Of a DNA stretch of 64,000 nucleotides, positions 24,401 through 36,326 are shown one piece after another. The stretch spans positions 17,997,361 through 18,061,360 of the forward strand of contig NC_052506.1 of NCBI RefSeq assembly GCF_014356525.2. The letters are read 5' to 3'. The position numbers and the translations under genes were made by a program. The notes beneath the pieces were generated by a model. The model searched no databases. It worked only from the letters and a program-made list of their open reading frames with translations, and had not been told where the DNA came from. Each line of letters opens with the position of its first letter. The stretch's first letter is position 1. Source of the stretch: Nilaparvata lugens (taxonomy: Eukaryota; Arthropoda; Insecta; Hemiptera; Delphacidae).

Positions 24401-27400
24401 TGTTTGCTATAAAAATACAAATTTCCAACCTTTTCATCATATATGGTCAATAATATAGGCCTATTAATGTAATGAATTGAACTGTATTGGAGGAAATTTC
24501 TTCGAAAAGTGTTCAACAGCCTAAATCTGGATCTTCTTTAAAGACAATAGGTTCGATTAAACTATCCACTTATAATCTTCACCAATGCATTCAATGTAAT
24601 TGGGCGTGTAAAAATACATGGGACAAGAGAAATACACTTCCAAAACAGCATCATCAATTTTTAGTTATTGAAAGCTCTGTATTATTTCGTACGGTTCAAA
24701 CAATTTTAGTTTTAGAGTGAAGATTCTATTTTCAAATTGTTAATTCAGAAATATAACACAAACTTGATTCGAACTGTTGGTATAAATTGCAAAATAAGCA
24801 GATTCATGCATTCTTTGTACGTGATATAAATCCGACCGAAGCAGAGTTTTTTTATAAATACATAATCAGATCGAAGTAGTATTCTATAAAATATTGTTAA
24901 CAAACTGTGTAATGCGATTCAATAAAATCAAAATACTTTGAACGATTATCTGATTAGCAAAATACACACCAAATAATCTGGTTCAAACAGAATAGAGTAG
25001 ATCCAAGTATTCCATATCCATATTGTTTTTTGTATAATTTCAAAGATTTAATATTCAATATTCAAATATGTTGTGCATCAATACAATTCAATTTATAGTC
25101 GAAATCTTTTCTTTTTTTTCAGAAAAAGTGTGCCGAATTCTACAAAGTGGATCAGGACTTTGTGAATTTCTCTGAGAAATTTAAAAATGGCGTGTCATTT
25201 TTAGAGAAACTGAAGGTAAGAGGATCAATTGAAAATGTATAGCTTTGATAAGTAGAACATATCATTTGATTCAAGGGAAAATTAATTAAGTGAAAGGGAA
25301 ACTAAAAATTGAGAGCTGTCTATTACTAATCAGCAAACCTGTAGAAATATTCTATTTTATGGAAATATTTTGTATTGCATTTGATTTACTTTTCACATTT
25401 CAACACAATATTCCTGGCTAAAAAATGAATTCTTCAAGAATTTAGAATTTTAAAAGTTGAAATAAAATAAGGTATTTAATTACTCCGTTTATTAGAGTTT
25501 ATTATTACTTTAGTCTGTATGAATCTTAGATTGCAGCATTGATCTTATGTAGTGCAGTGCTGCCAGATTTCACCGAATCCAGAGAGCCTATGAGGAGCTA
25601 ATTGTATGAGAGAAATCGCAAAAAAGAGAGCGCAGGTCTTTTTGGTGGAATCAGCTTAAAAACGGCAACATTGTGCTCCTATCGTTGTTTTGAAACAACA
25701 TTAAACATGAAAAATCATGCATAATGTGGAAAAAAGTATTTTTCATACTTGGATTATATTCCTTAAACTATCGTGTAGCATCCCACTATAGAGTCCAAAG
25801 AGTTTGTAACATTGACCATAAAACCCTGTGCTGCAAACTCTTGCTTCTATTGTTGTATTGAAATAACATTGGTCATAAAGCCCCGTGCTGCAAACTCAGG
25901 TTTGCATGGACTGTAGTAATTGTTACATACAGCAGTGGTAATGATGAGATAGTATGGTAATTCAAAGACAATAAATTGATCCAATTTGATTAACCATTTT
26001 TAGATAAAATGTGGTAATTCACCTTTTTCATTAAAGGCACTTTCTATCTTGTTACTTATTGCTTGCAGACTTATATGAGAATGATAATGAACTTTTCCTC
26101 CACATACTGTCTAAATTGCTTACTTTACCCCCTCGAACATAATACTTGAGTGTCACTTTTTCGCTCCCGGGACGAAAAAACAGAAAAACTCCCTAGGGCG
26201 TAAAAGTAACTCCATTTAAATAACTTGGGAAGCATCTCTATTTTGAAAACTTAAACTTACATTTGAAATAGGTTAGAAGGTCTAAGATCAGATGAGGAAA
26301 CATAATAGAGTTGTATGTCATTGAGTCAACTGAATTCAATACCTTAACCAGAAATTTTATCAACCCATGAAATATAATTATGTTTGTATGATATTACATA
26401 TTTAATATTTTTCATCTGCGATTCAATCTGAAATGCGCGAACTGGAGTCAGCCATTGTTGATAGTCGGCTAGCTGATAATTGTTACAACTTTTGCCGATA
26501 GATAGCGCAATCGGCAGTGCCAACCAGACGACCGGTTTTTAGGTTTTAGATTTTAGGTTATGTTGTAAAAGAAAACATTGTCACCAATAACGTGAGTTAT
26601 TAAAATTATTTGATTTGCATATTCTATAAAAAATGTAGGTGGGAGAAAAATGTTGTGTACATCACGAGTGAAAAATGCTTTTTCTCCCTCAGGGAAATTG
26701 TTGCCCTTGGCTTAGCCTGGGCTTCAAACTTTTCCCCTCAGGGAGAAAAAGTGGTACTTTTCATTCTCGATATACAAATAACTATTATTCTGCCTTTGAA
26801 CAAGACACCAATTAATACAGTAAATATAATCAGATATTGAAGATATTCTACCACATTGATAGTTTACTGAGCATGAATAATTCAATACAACAATCGTTTT
26901 GCAGACGACACTGAACTCGAAAATGCCCCGAGACCAGGCAGACGGCAGTCTGTGGAACTACCTGAGCGAGCTGCTGTGTGCGGGCAGCACAGGAGTCTCC
27001 ACACCGCCCAAGATCACCACCCCTCCCCCGCACCCGCTCTCCCTCCCCTCCCACTCCTTCCTGGTGCCATCCTCGCTGCCCATCAACATCCCCAGCACCA
27101 GCAAGAGTGCAGGGGGGTCCCTGCTGGGGGCCGAACTGGCCAATGCCTTGTTTGGCAGTGGCAAGTTTCCGTCCCCTGCCTCATTGATGAGCTTGTCGTC
27201 GATCTTCCCAGCACCGCAGCCGGTGTCAAATCACAGTACGAAGAGTATCCTCAAATCGTCACCGTCTCCCGCCAAAATCTCGAAGACTGAGGACAGTGGC
27301 ACGTCAACCTCCGTATCGTTCCCCATCCACACCAACACATCAAAACATCACTCGCTGCAGGTCTCTTCCCAGCTCCAATCCCAGCTGCACTCGCATCTGC

Positions 27401-27570
27401 AGTCTCAACTGCAGTCACAGTTGCATTCCCAGCTGAAGTCGCAGCTGCACTCTGTGGCGCACATGCAGAATCAAACACAAACCTCCACGTCACAGACTGT
27501 GCCCACATTACCCTCCTACATGAGCAGTTTGGACAAGAATTGTACAGTAACTAGCAAACAGTCCAGCTGA
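12402..27570 (+). CDS. MPND: MPND, RAMA- and MPN-domain JAMM metalloprotease, complete
   Basis: Predicted nuclear JAMM-type deubiquitinase. Family members are reported to bind N6-methyladenine-marked DNA through the RAMA domain. Coding exons are 12402-13112, 15385-15504 (or its copy 16937-17056), 18593-18739, 19587-19680, 20134-20260, 21206-21375, 23084-23332, 24235-24395, 25123-25215 and 26905-27570. All phases fit, giving 845 aa with one copy of exon 2. Order: residues 1-237 Thr/Ser-rich with an acidic end, about 251-345 RAMA (MSIEYLGQRFMGDLLPDGKI, SPSAWAIHCK, KKSGCGWASV), and about 405-540 MPN. The catalytic set is present: Glu442 in TSEVVGYL, His499 and His501 in GWYHSHP, and Asp512; the usual Ser of the motif is Thr509. 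The C-terminus (about 625-845) is Pro/Ser-rich with a run of SQL-x repeats. The first donor (GAG/GTTCTT) is weak. Two adjacent ATGs (12402, 12405) could start it. The first polyadenylation signal after the stop is AATAAA at about 27676. Confidence 0.93.
12708..12869 (+). repeat. 27-bp coding minisatellite in MPND exon 1
   Basis: Six tandem 27-bp units in frame encode variants of the nonapeptide NTTASITGT (also DTATSITDK and DIATSITDT). Units differ by a few bases each, so the array is not freshly expanded. The surrounding exon is also Thr/Ser-rich, giving a disordered, potentially O-glycosylation- or phosphorylation-prone segment. Length variation between individuals is likely. Confidence 0.85.
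14171..15152. mobile_element. Foldback transposable element, about 980 bp, in MPND intron 1
   Basis: It starts TATACAGAGTGTTTACGAAC and ends with the complement-like TTCGTAAACATTCTGTATA. Long inverted arms run 14171-14562 and 14743-15152. Both carry 'gaacaatg', 'tcttcagttactcacaca', 'gcggccattt', 'cataaaacaaaatggcgg' and 'attggtaccagg' or their complements. About 180 bp of unpaired spacer is rich in 'atgcaatgcaaatagag'. There is no coding capacity. The right arm and spacer are repeated at 16058-16682 as part of the tandem duplication. Confidence 0.8.
15385..15504 (+). other. MPND: MPND exon 2, first copy (2a)
   Basis: A 120-bp exon encoding 40 residues from DFDESKPKPG to GTMSIEYL, which opens the RAMA domain. 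The acceptor is TTTGCAG and the donor TTG/GTCAGC. Both ends are phase 0. Downstream exon 18593-18739 continues GQRFMGDLLP. Confidence 0.88.
16937..17056 (+). other. MPND: MPND exon 2, second copy (2b)
   Basis: Identical to exon 2a except A at 17050 for G at 15498 (GAA for GAG, both Glu). The same acceptor TTTGCAG and donor TTG/GTCAGC are intact. Splicing 2a to 2b would keep frame and insert a second 40-residue block, giving 885 aa. Skipping either restores the normal protein. Confidence 0.88.
19248..19500 (+). repeat. tRNA-like SINE in MPND intron 3
   Basis: The tRNA-like head has TAGCTTAGTTCATGAATC (box A-like, about 19252-19269) and GGTTGCGGGTTCGAGACCC (box B GGTTCGAGACC). It is followed by an AT-rich body and the terminal phrase 'ccccggtgcgaagcacgggttacctgcta' around 19478-19506, common at the ends of insect repeats. 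It is not a functional tRNA: there is no 3' acceptor stem pairing. Confidence 0.6.
20596..20870. mobile_element. MITE in MPND intron 5
   Basis: Inverted arms run from ATATTACCATAGAGAAA through GATATTCCATGGTATAGGGCG to 'ttactgttatctcaagcc', mirrored at 20790-20870. They surround a 100-bp centre with 'gtagtctctcatattgtgcc'. It is non-coding. The arms are about 85 bp with small differences. The superfamily is not assigned. Confidence 0.8.
22149..22560. mobile_element. MITE with direct/inverted 'gactcgagtc' blocks
   Basis: The left end 'aggcttaattcacctcgactcaa' is mirrored by the right end 'cgacttgagtcgcgtaagtatgagttgagccttaa'. The interior repeats 'cgactccagtcgagg', 'gtctctcgacc' and 'ctcgactcagtctc'. 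It is inserted in an older repeat (21991-23010) in MPND intron 6 and abuts the next MITE. Confidence 0.6.
22557..22788. mobile_element. GC-rich MITE
   Basis: It begins TTAAGCTGCGTACAGA and ends GTCTGTACGCACCTTTA, so the termini are inverted copies. The interior is unusually GC-rich, with repeated 'cgctccgc' blocks. It lies in MPND intron 6, directly after the previous MITE. The TTAA/TTTA edges suggest a TTAA-type target, but the right edge is imperfect. Confidence 0.7.
26150..26760. mobile_element. Possible TIR element in MPND intron 9
   Basis: The left 'gtgtcactttttcgctcccgg' faces an inverted 'gggagaaaaagtggtac' on the right, with additional internal copies of 'tttttctccctcaggg' (about 26682). 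No transposase is seen. The element borders are approximate. Confidence 0.4.
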
Positions 27571-27830
27571 ACTTGTGGAGGCGGCAGTGCGGAATCAATG
27601 GTAAACATTGCATTGACGAACAAATCCATTACTGCATTGATATCACATTGATACAATGTACTAATTTAATTTACAATAAATTATTTCATAGTAACTTTCA
27701 AACAGTCCATCTGAACTTGTGGAGGCGGCAGTGTCAATGGTAAACATTACATTGACGAACAAATCCATTACTACATTGCTATCACATTGATACAATGTAC
27801 TTATTATAATGTAATGCTATTACATTACTA
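27549..27830 (+). repeat. Tandem duplication across the MPND stop codon and 3' UTR
   Basis: Two units of about 140 bp (27549-27690 and 27692-27830) share 'caaacagtcca.ctgaacttgtggaggcggcagtg' and 'aatggtaaacatt.cattgacgaacaaatcc'. The first unit contains the real stop (TGA, 27568-27570). The second keeps a TGA in the same context but downstream of the stop. An AATAAA at 27676 lies at the unit boundary and another is near 27919. Confidence 0.85.
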
Positions 27831-27999
27831 TCGATGTGATTTACAATTATTCACTTTGGTAATATGAGTATGTGCTTTATTAGAATTATTAGGGTTTAGA
27901 CTATTGTAGTAACATTTTGCAATAAATTGGACCATTAGAGTTTTGTGTGAAATAATAATAATTGTTGAAGAATGTTGACAGAAATGTAGTGTGTCATAC

Positions 28000-30900
28000 A
28001 ACGATATGAGATGTATCAGGTGTGACCTGAGTGCTATTGACACCAAACCTGAGCCAGCCAGGTCACTCCATATTTATTTATTCAAAAAGCATGAACTTTG
28101 ACCTTTGCTAGTGGTTAAGGCTACCTGGTTATATTCCCCTCCTAAGTGATATTCACTTGTTCGAACAACTTACATAATGATTTTTTATGTATTTGATATT
28201 AAATCCACAAGTTTAGGTGAGCTATGATTAAAATAAATGCCAAGTGGAATGGTAAACGGCTTATTGATAGCTTATCAAAATTTTAAGCCATACAAGAGGT
28301 ATACTTATCTAGTAATCGACTGACTATTCTACGGTGGCTCACCAAAACATCGAAATCATTGAAGGCTGTGTCGCCAAATTTTTCACATTCCAGTTTTCTA
28401 TAGAGGAAATGCTCATTTTAATAAGTGTGAGAATAGGTAGTTTGAGTACAATTCTCAAACTTTTGAATATTAACTTTTTAAATTTTTTATTGTGGATGAT
28501 GCCCACATAAGCTTTTAGTTTGTGCGTGGGTAATAGAAAGTTTGTGGATGATTTGATGCTATGATCAAACGTCCATGCCTTCCGGCGGGATTCAAACCCA
28601 CGACCAGGCAGCACTAGCAGACTGAAGGGTGCCCCAATCAAAATCATTCGATAGATAACACATAACAAACGTTGAAATAATATGAGCAAACATAATATAG
28701 GCCTATGAGTTGTATGACATATTCATGTCAATTGAAACCCAGCAATTCATCGTCTTTCTTGAAACGTTTCAAAATGTTTACAGAAGTAAAGAGCATGTAA
28801 TTTATTGGATTAGCTGAATTCTAATAGATATATTATTTTGGTATGTTTTTATATTTGTGATGAATGACTGTGTATCAATAGCTAATGTTAAGGTAGTATA
28901 AAGTGTCATAGCATATTGTATTATCCGTTCTGATATCAATGGATTTTTATTCCATACCTGAGCGCAGGAACGCTCAGGGTAGTTGTTTAAAATTAATGAT
29001 CTTTCACTTCTAGTTTAAGCTGGGAAGAATTGGTTGGAAGTGTGTGGAGCAGGTCATCCCACTCTTCAAATCAATTAGTTTCCTGTTTTTGAGCAATATA
29101 TCTTTCAATTCATGAGATAAAAAATTGTATATTGTTAATCTTTTATTGAAAACTTATATTTTTGAATATCAATTAATATTAGTAGTAAAATCTTCGATTA
29201 ATATTCTGCGGATCAAATAATATTGTCATGTACTTATCTTGTTTCAAAAATTGCACTGTCTATTTTATTTTAATTACGGATTTTTCTATCTTCTTTGTTC
29301 TTTTGAATAAGAAATTCTCTCATCACATTTAGATCGATGAAGTCTCTGAACTGTATGTTTCCAGATATTTGTGTAGATATTTACATTAATTTATACAAAA
29401 TCTCAAACTTATCTCACAATATGATTGTGAATATTAATTTTTCTATCATAACGTGTCTTATATAGCTAGTTGTATATAGTTTTTTCTATATTATTGGACT
29501 CATTTAGTGATGATATAAGTGTTTGATATTGTGATATTTTCCAACTGATTCTTTTCAACAGTATTATAATTTTACAGTTAATTTATAGTTTTATAAAGAC
29601 ACAATTTTTCAAATCTTAGATTATGAAATGTATGTATAGCAACAAGTAGAGGAGAACGACTCAAAAGACCAACGTTCAACGGTCAACAAAAGATAAATTA
29701 GATTTGAAGCTTTGTAAGGAATTATAACTAATGTTGTTTTCAAATAAATCATTTTCACAAGACATAATTTTTTATTTTATCTTTGAAAGTGAGTCACAAT
29801 AACCTTGCTAAATTTGACGCTCACGGACGGTGGGAAAATGTGTTCTAGAAAAGTTGCTTTCATCATCATATTAAGAAGAAACAAGAAAAATATTTCAATA
29901 ATCAAGAATTTTGAATGAGTGAGTTCACTCATTCCTCTTATGTCCTGCCATTTCATTCACATGAACTATTTTTATCATTACGATATTACACTATCAATTA
30001 TTCTTCACGTTAGAAATTGAGCTAGTAAGCTCAGTCTGATTTCTACTATTCTTGATTCTATTATTATTATACCAGCAATTGAAAAAAAATAAAGGTAAAA
30101 AACTACTCTCTTCCAAAAAGGAACTTCTTGACATTGCTTTGCATTCCAATTAATTTTCCCGATAATATTTATCAGCATATTCTAATTTTAAGAACCTTGG
30201 AAACGTTTCCGCAAATTCGAATTCTGATGTATAGTAGAACTGTAGAAGCAGAATAATTAGGCTGTAACTCATCCGGAGGACTTATAGAAAATGATAATAA
30301 AAGCGGGTCTTTCTATGTCATACTGTAGTGCTGTAGTATTTTGACTATGATAATATGGTCAACCATAGACTTAATAAATCCAACATTGTTGTAGAGTTTT
30401 CCAAGATGAAATATGAACATATTATTTAGTTTTTTCTACACAAATAATGTAGTTTCATTCACACAGAACTAAATGGTCTGTATGCTCATGGGATGATCGT
30501 TAGTAAAGTAGTATCACAGACAAGTAACACATGCTTAAATCTGTAGTAGTATCGTGAAGCACAAAAAAACTCAAATTTTATGCAAATTAAACTGTGCAGA
30601 AAACAAAATATCTTATATGGTAGACTATTGTATAATCATAGGGTTGGTAGCCTAGGCTGTAAACCTTTTGCAGCCGTAGGCCAACTAGACTTTCTATCAT
30701 TTGATTTAAACAAATTTCAAACCAGAATATGGAAATAATTAGATCGCAGTAATCTAGATGTATTTAGACAAACAACGCTGTGAAGGAGACTAATTTGCAG
30801 GGGGAACAAAACTATACGATTGTTATGGGGATGAAGCCCGTACGTGCTATGTGATGTCCATTATTGGCTTCGATGTGGTGTCGATTTTATTGGCTTCTAT

Positions 30901-32020
30901 ATGAGACCTCTGAATCGTAGATTACTTTTGGTGTGTGTGTGTGTGCAAGCGTGCGAAGAGGCGCACACGTCCCAGCGGGATCACACTAATGTCCTCTAAT
31001 GACCGGGTTTCTCCCAAATCAAACCTATATTCGCCCCACATTAATGCACGCTCTCATTCTCGGACCTTTTCTTCCCCAACTAACTTATCCTCACCCATTT
31101 TGTTGGCACACACTATTTTATTATCGGTTTTCACATTTAAATCTAATTTTAGTTTGATTAAAACGTTATTGGACAAGATATTTCTTGTAAATCGTGATCA
31201 CTCTTCAAGGAAATTGATTATGTAAAATTCTCAGAATTGGTGAAGTAGAAATCCAAGGATACTTTATGAAGTACAAAACTGGGTAAAAGAAGAAGGTTGT
31301 AGGTACTTCTTGTAGGGTACTTTGGTCTTTTAGGAACAAACTGGTGATTGAATATTCGCAAGACAAATCACAACATATAATAATCTCTCTAATAATAGAA
31401 TATAAATTGCTTTGTTGTTTCAAAATTGCAACAAAAATTGGTTGGAAAATAGAGTAACTATCAAATGGAGCTGTTCCATTGAAGATAGGAATCATACTCG
31501 TCGTTACAGCAAGTCCAAATTGGTGATTTGTGTGAACATGGGCATGCTGAATCATGACTATGAGCCCAGGGCCACCATAGAACATGCTCAATACATCAGA
31601 GATCAGAGCACTTAGCATTGTACACTTTGAAGTAGTATGGTGGCCAATACAGTATTCACTTTGCATTCTTGAGCCAATATTGTTCTCCCATATTCAACAT
31701 GGTTAAAGCCCTTTAATTGAAAATTTAATTTCTTCTAAATTTATTTTACAAGTTTTCCTGATTTGCTGAGTTGATTTTCTGATTTATAAGTTTCAAAACC
31801 AAGAGTAATTCAAAGTCACTGGCCAGATGCAGCTGATTACAATGACTGATAATAATGGTAATTACCAGTTTGCCATAGAAATGCACTATAGTTTCCATAT
31901 CATTTGACAGTTTTATGATGACAGAGCAGTAGTTTACAATGTCGATCACGAATCACGCATAACATTAGTGGTTGAGGCTCTATACAATATGAGATTTGAA
32001 TAGATGAATTTTGTTTCTAG
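28000..32020. other. Intergenic region, no gene recognised
   Basis: AT-rich sequence downstream of MPND. It holds a SINE at 28440-28640, a (GT)n microsatellite at about 30931-30945 and a small GC-richer patch at 30940-31080. Open frames here are short, lack splice context and resemble nothing I know. Confidence 0.4.
28440..28640 (-). repeat. tRNA-derived SINE, minus strand
   Basis: Read on the minus strand, a promoter-like head 'ggggcacccttcagtctgctagtgctgcc' is followed by box B GGTTTGAATCCC near 28590. A body with 'taagcttatgtgggc'-like sequence and an AT-rich tail follow. The split Pol III promoter layout supports a SINE. No functional tRNA fold is evident. Confidence 0.55.
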
Positions 32021-32029
32021 AGGAGCAGG

Positions 32030-33480
32030 GTTTCCGATTGAAGGGAGGTAGGTGTAAGGGAGGAAGTGAGAGCGTGCCCAGCGCGAGTGTAGAGGGTAGC
32101 TCGGTGCTGCCTCCTCGTTAGGACTTTGAGAGGGGCGGAGTGGATGGGGTTGCGTCTCAAGGTCACTCAGCACCCTTCGGTCCTTCCTCAATAATGCTGC
32201 CCTAGCCCTAGCCCTACCACCTCAACCCACATCCACTGTAATATACGAATGTGTATACAACCTACATCCATCGCTACTTTCCTTTTTATTAAATTCACTT
32301 TTTATCTAGGTCGAGGTGGGTGAGGGGTGAGGAGAGGCAAAGACTGCCAAGATAACCGTCGACATCCCTTTTTTATCATCTTGCACCCTTTGCTGCTGGA
32401 GGGCTGCCTACTCCTCCCCCACCCAATCCTCTTCCTCCTCCTCGGATGATAACGACAGGCATCAGGCATAAACAACTAACCGACACACACTCTTTCATCA
32501 TTGTATTCTTATTTTTCTTCACACTACCCTTTATTGCATTGTTTTTATTTTTTCTGCCTCTTCCTTCTCATTTCTCTCGCTCTCTTATCGTCTACTTCCT
32601 TTTTCCTCGACTTTATGCTGGGTTTCTTTTCTTTCTTGTTCTTTTACTCCTGACTCATATTCTCCTGACTCTTGTTTTTCTCTTCCATCTATTCCACCAT
32701 CTCATCTTCCTTTTTCGTTCTTCACTTCCTTTTTTTCTCTTCACTTATTCGTTCTCCTTCTCATATTCATTTTTCCTTTTTCCTGCTTTTAGCGTTTATT
32801 ATCATCACCTCTACTTTCCTTCTACCACTCTCCTTTTCATAATCTACTTCTTCTTTATTCTTCTTAACATTTTTCTTTTTCTGTCTACCTTCTCCTCATC
32901 CTTTCTCTTTCCTCATCTTTTCACTACCTCTCTTCTTATTTTTCTCTAATCCTTCTTACTCTCTAACTTGTTTCTCGTTCTTTCTCCTAACAACTTCTTG
33001 TTCATCTACTTTTCCAACTAATGTTCATTCTCCTTTCATTCATTCTTTTCCTACCTCCAATATTTCTATTGCTTTTCATGCACGTTCCCTTCGATCCTCT
33101 TAATTCTCCTTTCTGGTCATAAGATTCCTTGCTCTTTCTTCTCATATCATTCTTCATATTTTCATTTCTACTGCTGCTTCTTCATTATCCTTTTTGATTG
33201 CGACCCCCTTCTTTTTTTTACTGTGGCTTCATCATCCCCTACTTTCTGCTGCCACTTCATTTTCTTCTTTCCTTCCTTCTACTACATATTCTCCGTTTCT
33301 TCTTCATCCTTAGCCCTTCGCCTTTCGACCTTCCTTCTCCAACCTCTTCTTCCTGCTGCTGTATCTTTTTATCTCCTTCTTTCCTTCCATCTACTATAAA
33401 TCTTCCTTCTATCTGCTGCTTCATATTTTTCTTCTTCCTCTCCGTTCCTCACTTCAACTAAATCTTCTCCTTTTTCTTGT
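32030..33480. other. Strand-asymmetric purine then pyrimidine tract
   Basis: Positions 32030-32170 are G/A-rich on the + strand with 'gagaggggcgg' and 'gggaggaagtgagag'. After a short mixed part containing three CCCTAG units near 32200, the + strand becomes strongly T/C-rich from about 32390 to 33480, with long runs of 'ttcttcctcc' character. The open frames here (for example 32446-32949) are Phe/Leu/Ser-only low-complexity readings, not genes. Confidence 0.7.
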
Positions 33481-34418
33481 TCATCCTCAACCCTTCGCTC
33501 TTCGATCACCATCTACAACAACCTTTTAACCCTTGTCAGCAGCTTCTTCGGGTACCACATAATATAAACAAGTGACCGACATCCATCAGGCTTCCCAACA
33601 GCCAATACCTACACCCATGTCTCTGCTTATGTCACGTTCACAGAGCTCATCTCGTTTATTGCGTCGCTCAACTCCAAACATACTCACACAAAGTATGTTT
33701 GTCACCACATCTAACAAACCACTCCACTTTTTTCTACACGGGGGAAACAAACATTAAAAACCACCCTTACTAGTCCAATATTGGTTCGACACTAACTTAC
33801 ATCGCACCCTTTCTGGAAACTGAACATTTTCTCAGGCTGATGGTAACAATTGTACCGGAAAAAATCGAAGTATCTGGTTTCACGCATTCAAATATACCAA
33901 AAAGGATGTGTCCTCGATGTTTCTTATTCGACATGCTATTGTAAAACACACATCTTCCCTTGTTTCCTTCCATCTTTCATTCTGCATCTATTTCCTATCT
34001 CTACCTCCTCCCCTCAGCGATCATGTTACTTCCTTGTCGGTATCTTGAGATCTTCGATTTCATTATACGTTTCAAAGATAGCGTTCGTTTTGAGAAATCG
34101 ACCGTCGATCATGAACTTGTGTCCACCCTGTTGAACTCATAGTAAATTCAATTTACTACAGTAATTATTATTATCAAATATCGGTGGTAAATATTAATTC
34201 CCAATAAATTATCGATAGTAGAAAAAATTGTGATGAATCTATTGGTTTAATTGTATTGTTTTGAAAAATTAGAAATATTAGATGAGCTTAATCAATCATT
34301 ATTTTCCCACTTTCTTAATGAAGAGTTTATTGCTTTGCTAAAAGCAGTTAAATTAAAAAAATCTTATTTTTAACCTTATAGGAAAAGGTTTAAAATGAAA
34401 AATATACGTTTAATTTTC

Positions 34419-34518
34419 GTTTGTTGATTGATGTGTGTGGTTTTAAATTATCTATTCGATAAAGACTAAATGTTTATTTTTTGTTTGTTGATTGATGTGT
34501 GTGGTTTTAAATTATCTA
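34419..34518 (+). repeat. Short tandem duplication
   Basis: The 36-bp block beginning GTTTGTTGATTGATGTGTGT and ending 'aaattatctat' occurs at 34419-34454 and 34483-34518. It is followed by unrelated AT-rich sequence. Confidence 0.85.
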
Positions 34519-34529
34519 TGATAAAAAAC

Positions 34530-35628
34530 TATATACATGCGCCGCGCCCACCCCTCAACTTATAGACATAGACAGAGACCAACCCATGTTCCATATAGAT
34601 CCACGAGAGCGATCACTAAACTGATAACAAAATAAGATAAGGGATGGAGGTATGGAAGAACTTTGTGCTTTTCCTTGCACACCTGCACGTGCTCAAGATG
34701 ACCTACATTCAATGTATATGAGTATTTAATTCAGTTATTAATATCAGATAATCAAAGCCAGACTGATCATTAGCATTAATAATGTGCCGATTGAGGAACG
34801 CTGACACCTGGTACAGAGACAATCTCCATCTAGAAGTAGGCACTTTTGTTTTATAGAACCATAGAACCTTCGAGAAATATTATGCATTCGAGAAATAGTG
34901 AGACTTTATTGTATTATTTGGTAGAATTAGTGTTACTTCTAAACTACCGGTGAGACGGGTGAGTAGGGATATCGATTCAAAGCTTTTCATGAAATGGTAT
35001 TTTTTCTGGATTGAGAGTTTGTTGCTACAAAATTCTTGTGTAATGAATGATCTTTTCACATGTTTCAATTCTTTCAGGTTTCTGGTTCTTAGTTTTCAAT
35101 AACCTCCTCCTACATTACCCATGGATTGACTAATTGATCGATTAAGAAACTGGTTATAAATTACTTATTTTAGGTTCTGATTCTATTCTAATTCTAGTTT
35201 TACATTAATACTTATAGTTTATTCATGTTCAGTGCTATTTTGTTTTGTACCATTATGGGTCTTGTTAGACTCAGTGGAAATTGTCATTTTGTATAAATAA
35301 ATGATACTAGGATCATACAAATTTCCAAGTTCACATATAACCAAGTTTGATGAAAGTTGCTGCAGTCAAAATTAAAATCATCTATAATAAAATCACCTAC
35401 CTCTCCAGGGTGAGCTGGCCTGTATTCTGATCCTAGTTGCTGGATCAGAAAACTTATCAAAAGGAATATTTCAATATTGTATATTTATCGAAGTAAGGTA
35501 ACTATATCGTTGAGCTATCCGTATTTTTTCATCGATATGAAACTGATTCAATACTCAAAATTAGATTTTCTTCCAGAGATCTATTGATAAAGTATAGTAT
35601 GATGTAAGCTGATTATGATACAATATCG
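34530..35628. other. Intergenic, nothing recognised
   Basis: AT-rich, no coding region, no clear repeat family. One C-rich patch ('gcgccgcgcccacccctcaac', about 34540) stands out but is short. Confidence 0.35.
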
Positions 35629-36326
35629 AGGCACCGAGCTTTGCTCGTTATTTATTCATTGACTTTTGATAAACCAAACACAATTCTTTAAAGTGATTGG
35701 GGAAGTACTAACAGCACAGCTCAAAACTGTTTCTTTCCCGAATTTTGATTTATACACTATAAATAGTCCAGAAAGTAGGTTATGCTCCATACACTTGAAT
35801 TCAGGTTCAATTTTCTGTTCAAACATTTGAAAACAAAAACATTATAATTTAGATTATATACAAACCAAATTGAATACAAAATAACACTCACTAATCACTT
35901 GAAATTGTCAAATAATGATCAACTTTGAGAATTATGATATACTCCAGTTTAGGAGGATTATCATGTCATGTCAACAAATCAGATTATGTTGATCAAATCG
36001 ATTAAATTGTCTTATCTAGCTAAATGAAATTTCTCGCTGATTGATTATTATGATTACACAGCTGGAAATAATTCTGTCTCTCTCCCACACAGGCACACGC
36101 ATCTTCTGTTATCGAGAGACGACGAAATTATCATCTGTTTTCCAAGGTTGAATTATCCTTTTAATGTCGTTCAGCAAGTTTTCCAAAGAATGAGACCTAG
36201 TGCAATCGAATCTTTATATAATAAACCTACTATGTTCCAAATGTCGTGAAAATCGTTAGAGCCGTTTTCAAGATCCGTAAAACATAAATAACCAGATATA
36301 TACAGAAATTTCTCGCTTAATATAAT
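35629..36326. repeat. Dispersed repeat, related to 52870-53095
   Basis: It starts 'aggcaccgagctttgctcgttatttatt' and ends 'agaaatttctcgcttaatataatagga'. The block 'gatgagacctagtgcaatcgaatc', then 'ataaacctactatgtt' and 'aatcgttagagccgttttc', recurs at 53000-53080. This layout is typical of a degraded non-LTR retrotransposon 3' region. It is non-coding here. Confidence 0.55.

Noticed and set aside
28560..28640. tRNA gene on the minus strand
   Set aside because: Only the split promoter is tRNA-like; there is no acceptor pairing, and it continues into a repeat body.
32446..32949. 167-codon open frame, Phe/Leu/Ser only
   Set aside because: Low-complexity reading of a T/C-rich tract; stops are simply rare in such sequence.
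33960..34142. Short open frame ending RYLEIFDFIIRFKDSV...
   Set aside because: Both strands give similar short readings and no motif is recognisable; perhaps a transposon remnant, but unsupported.
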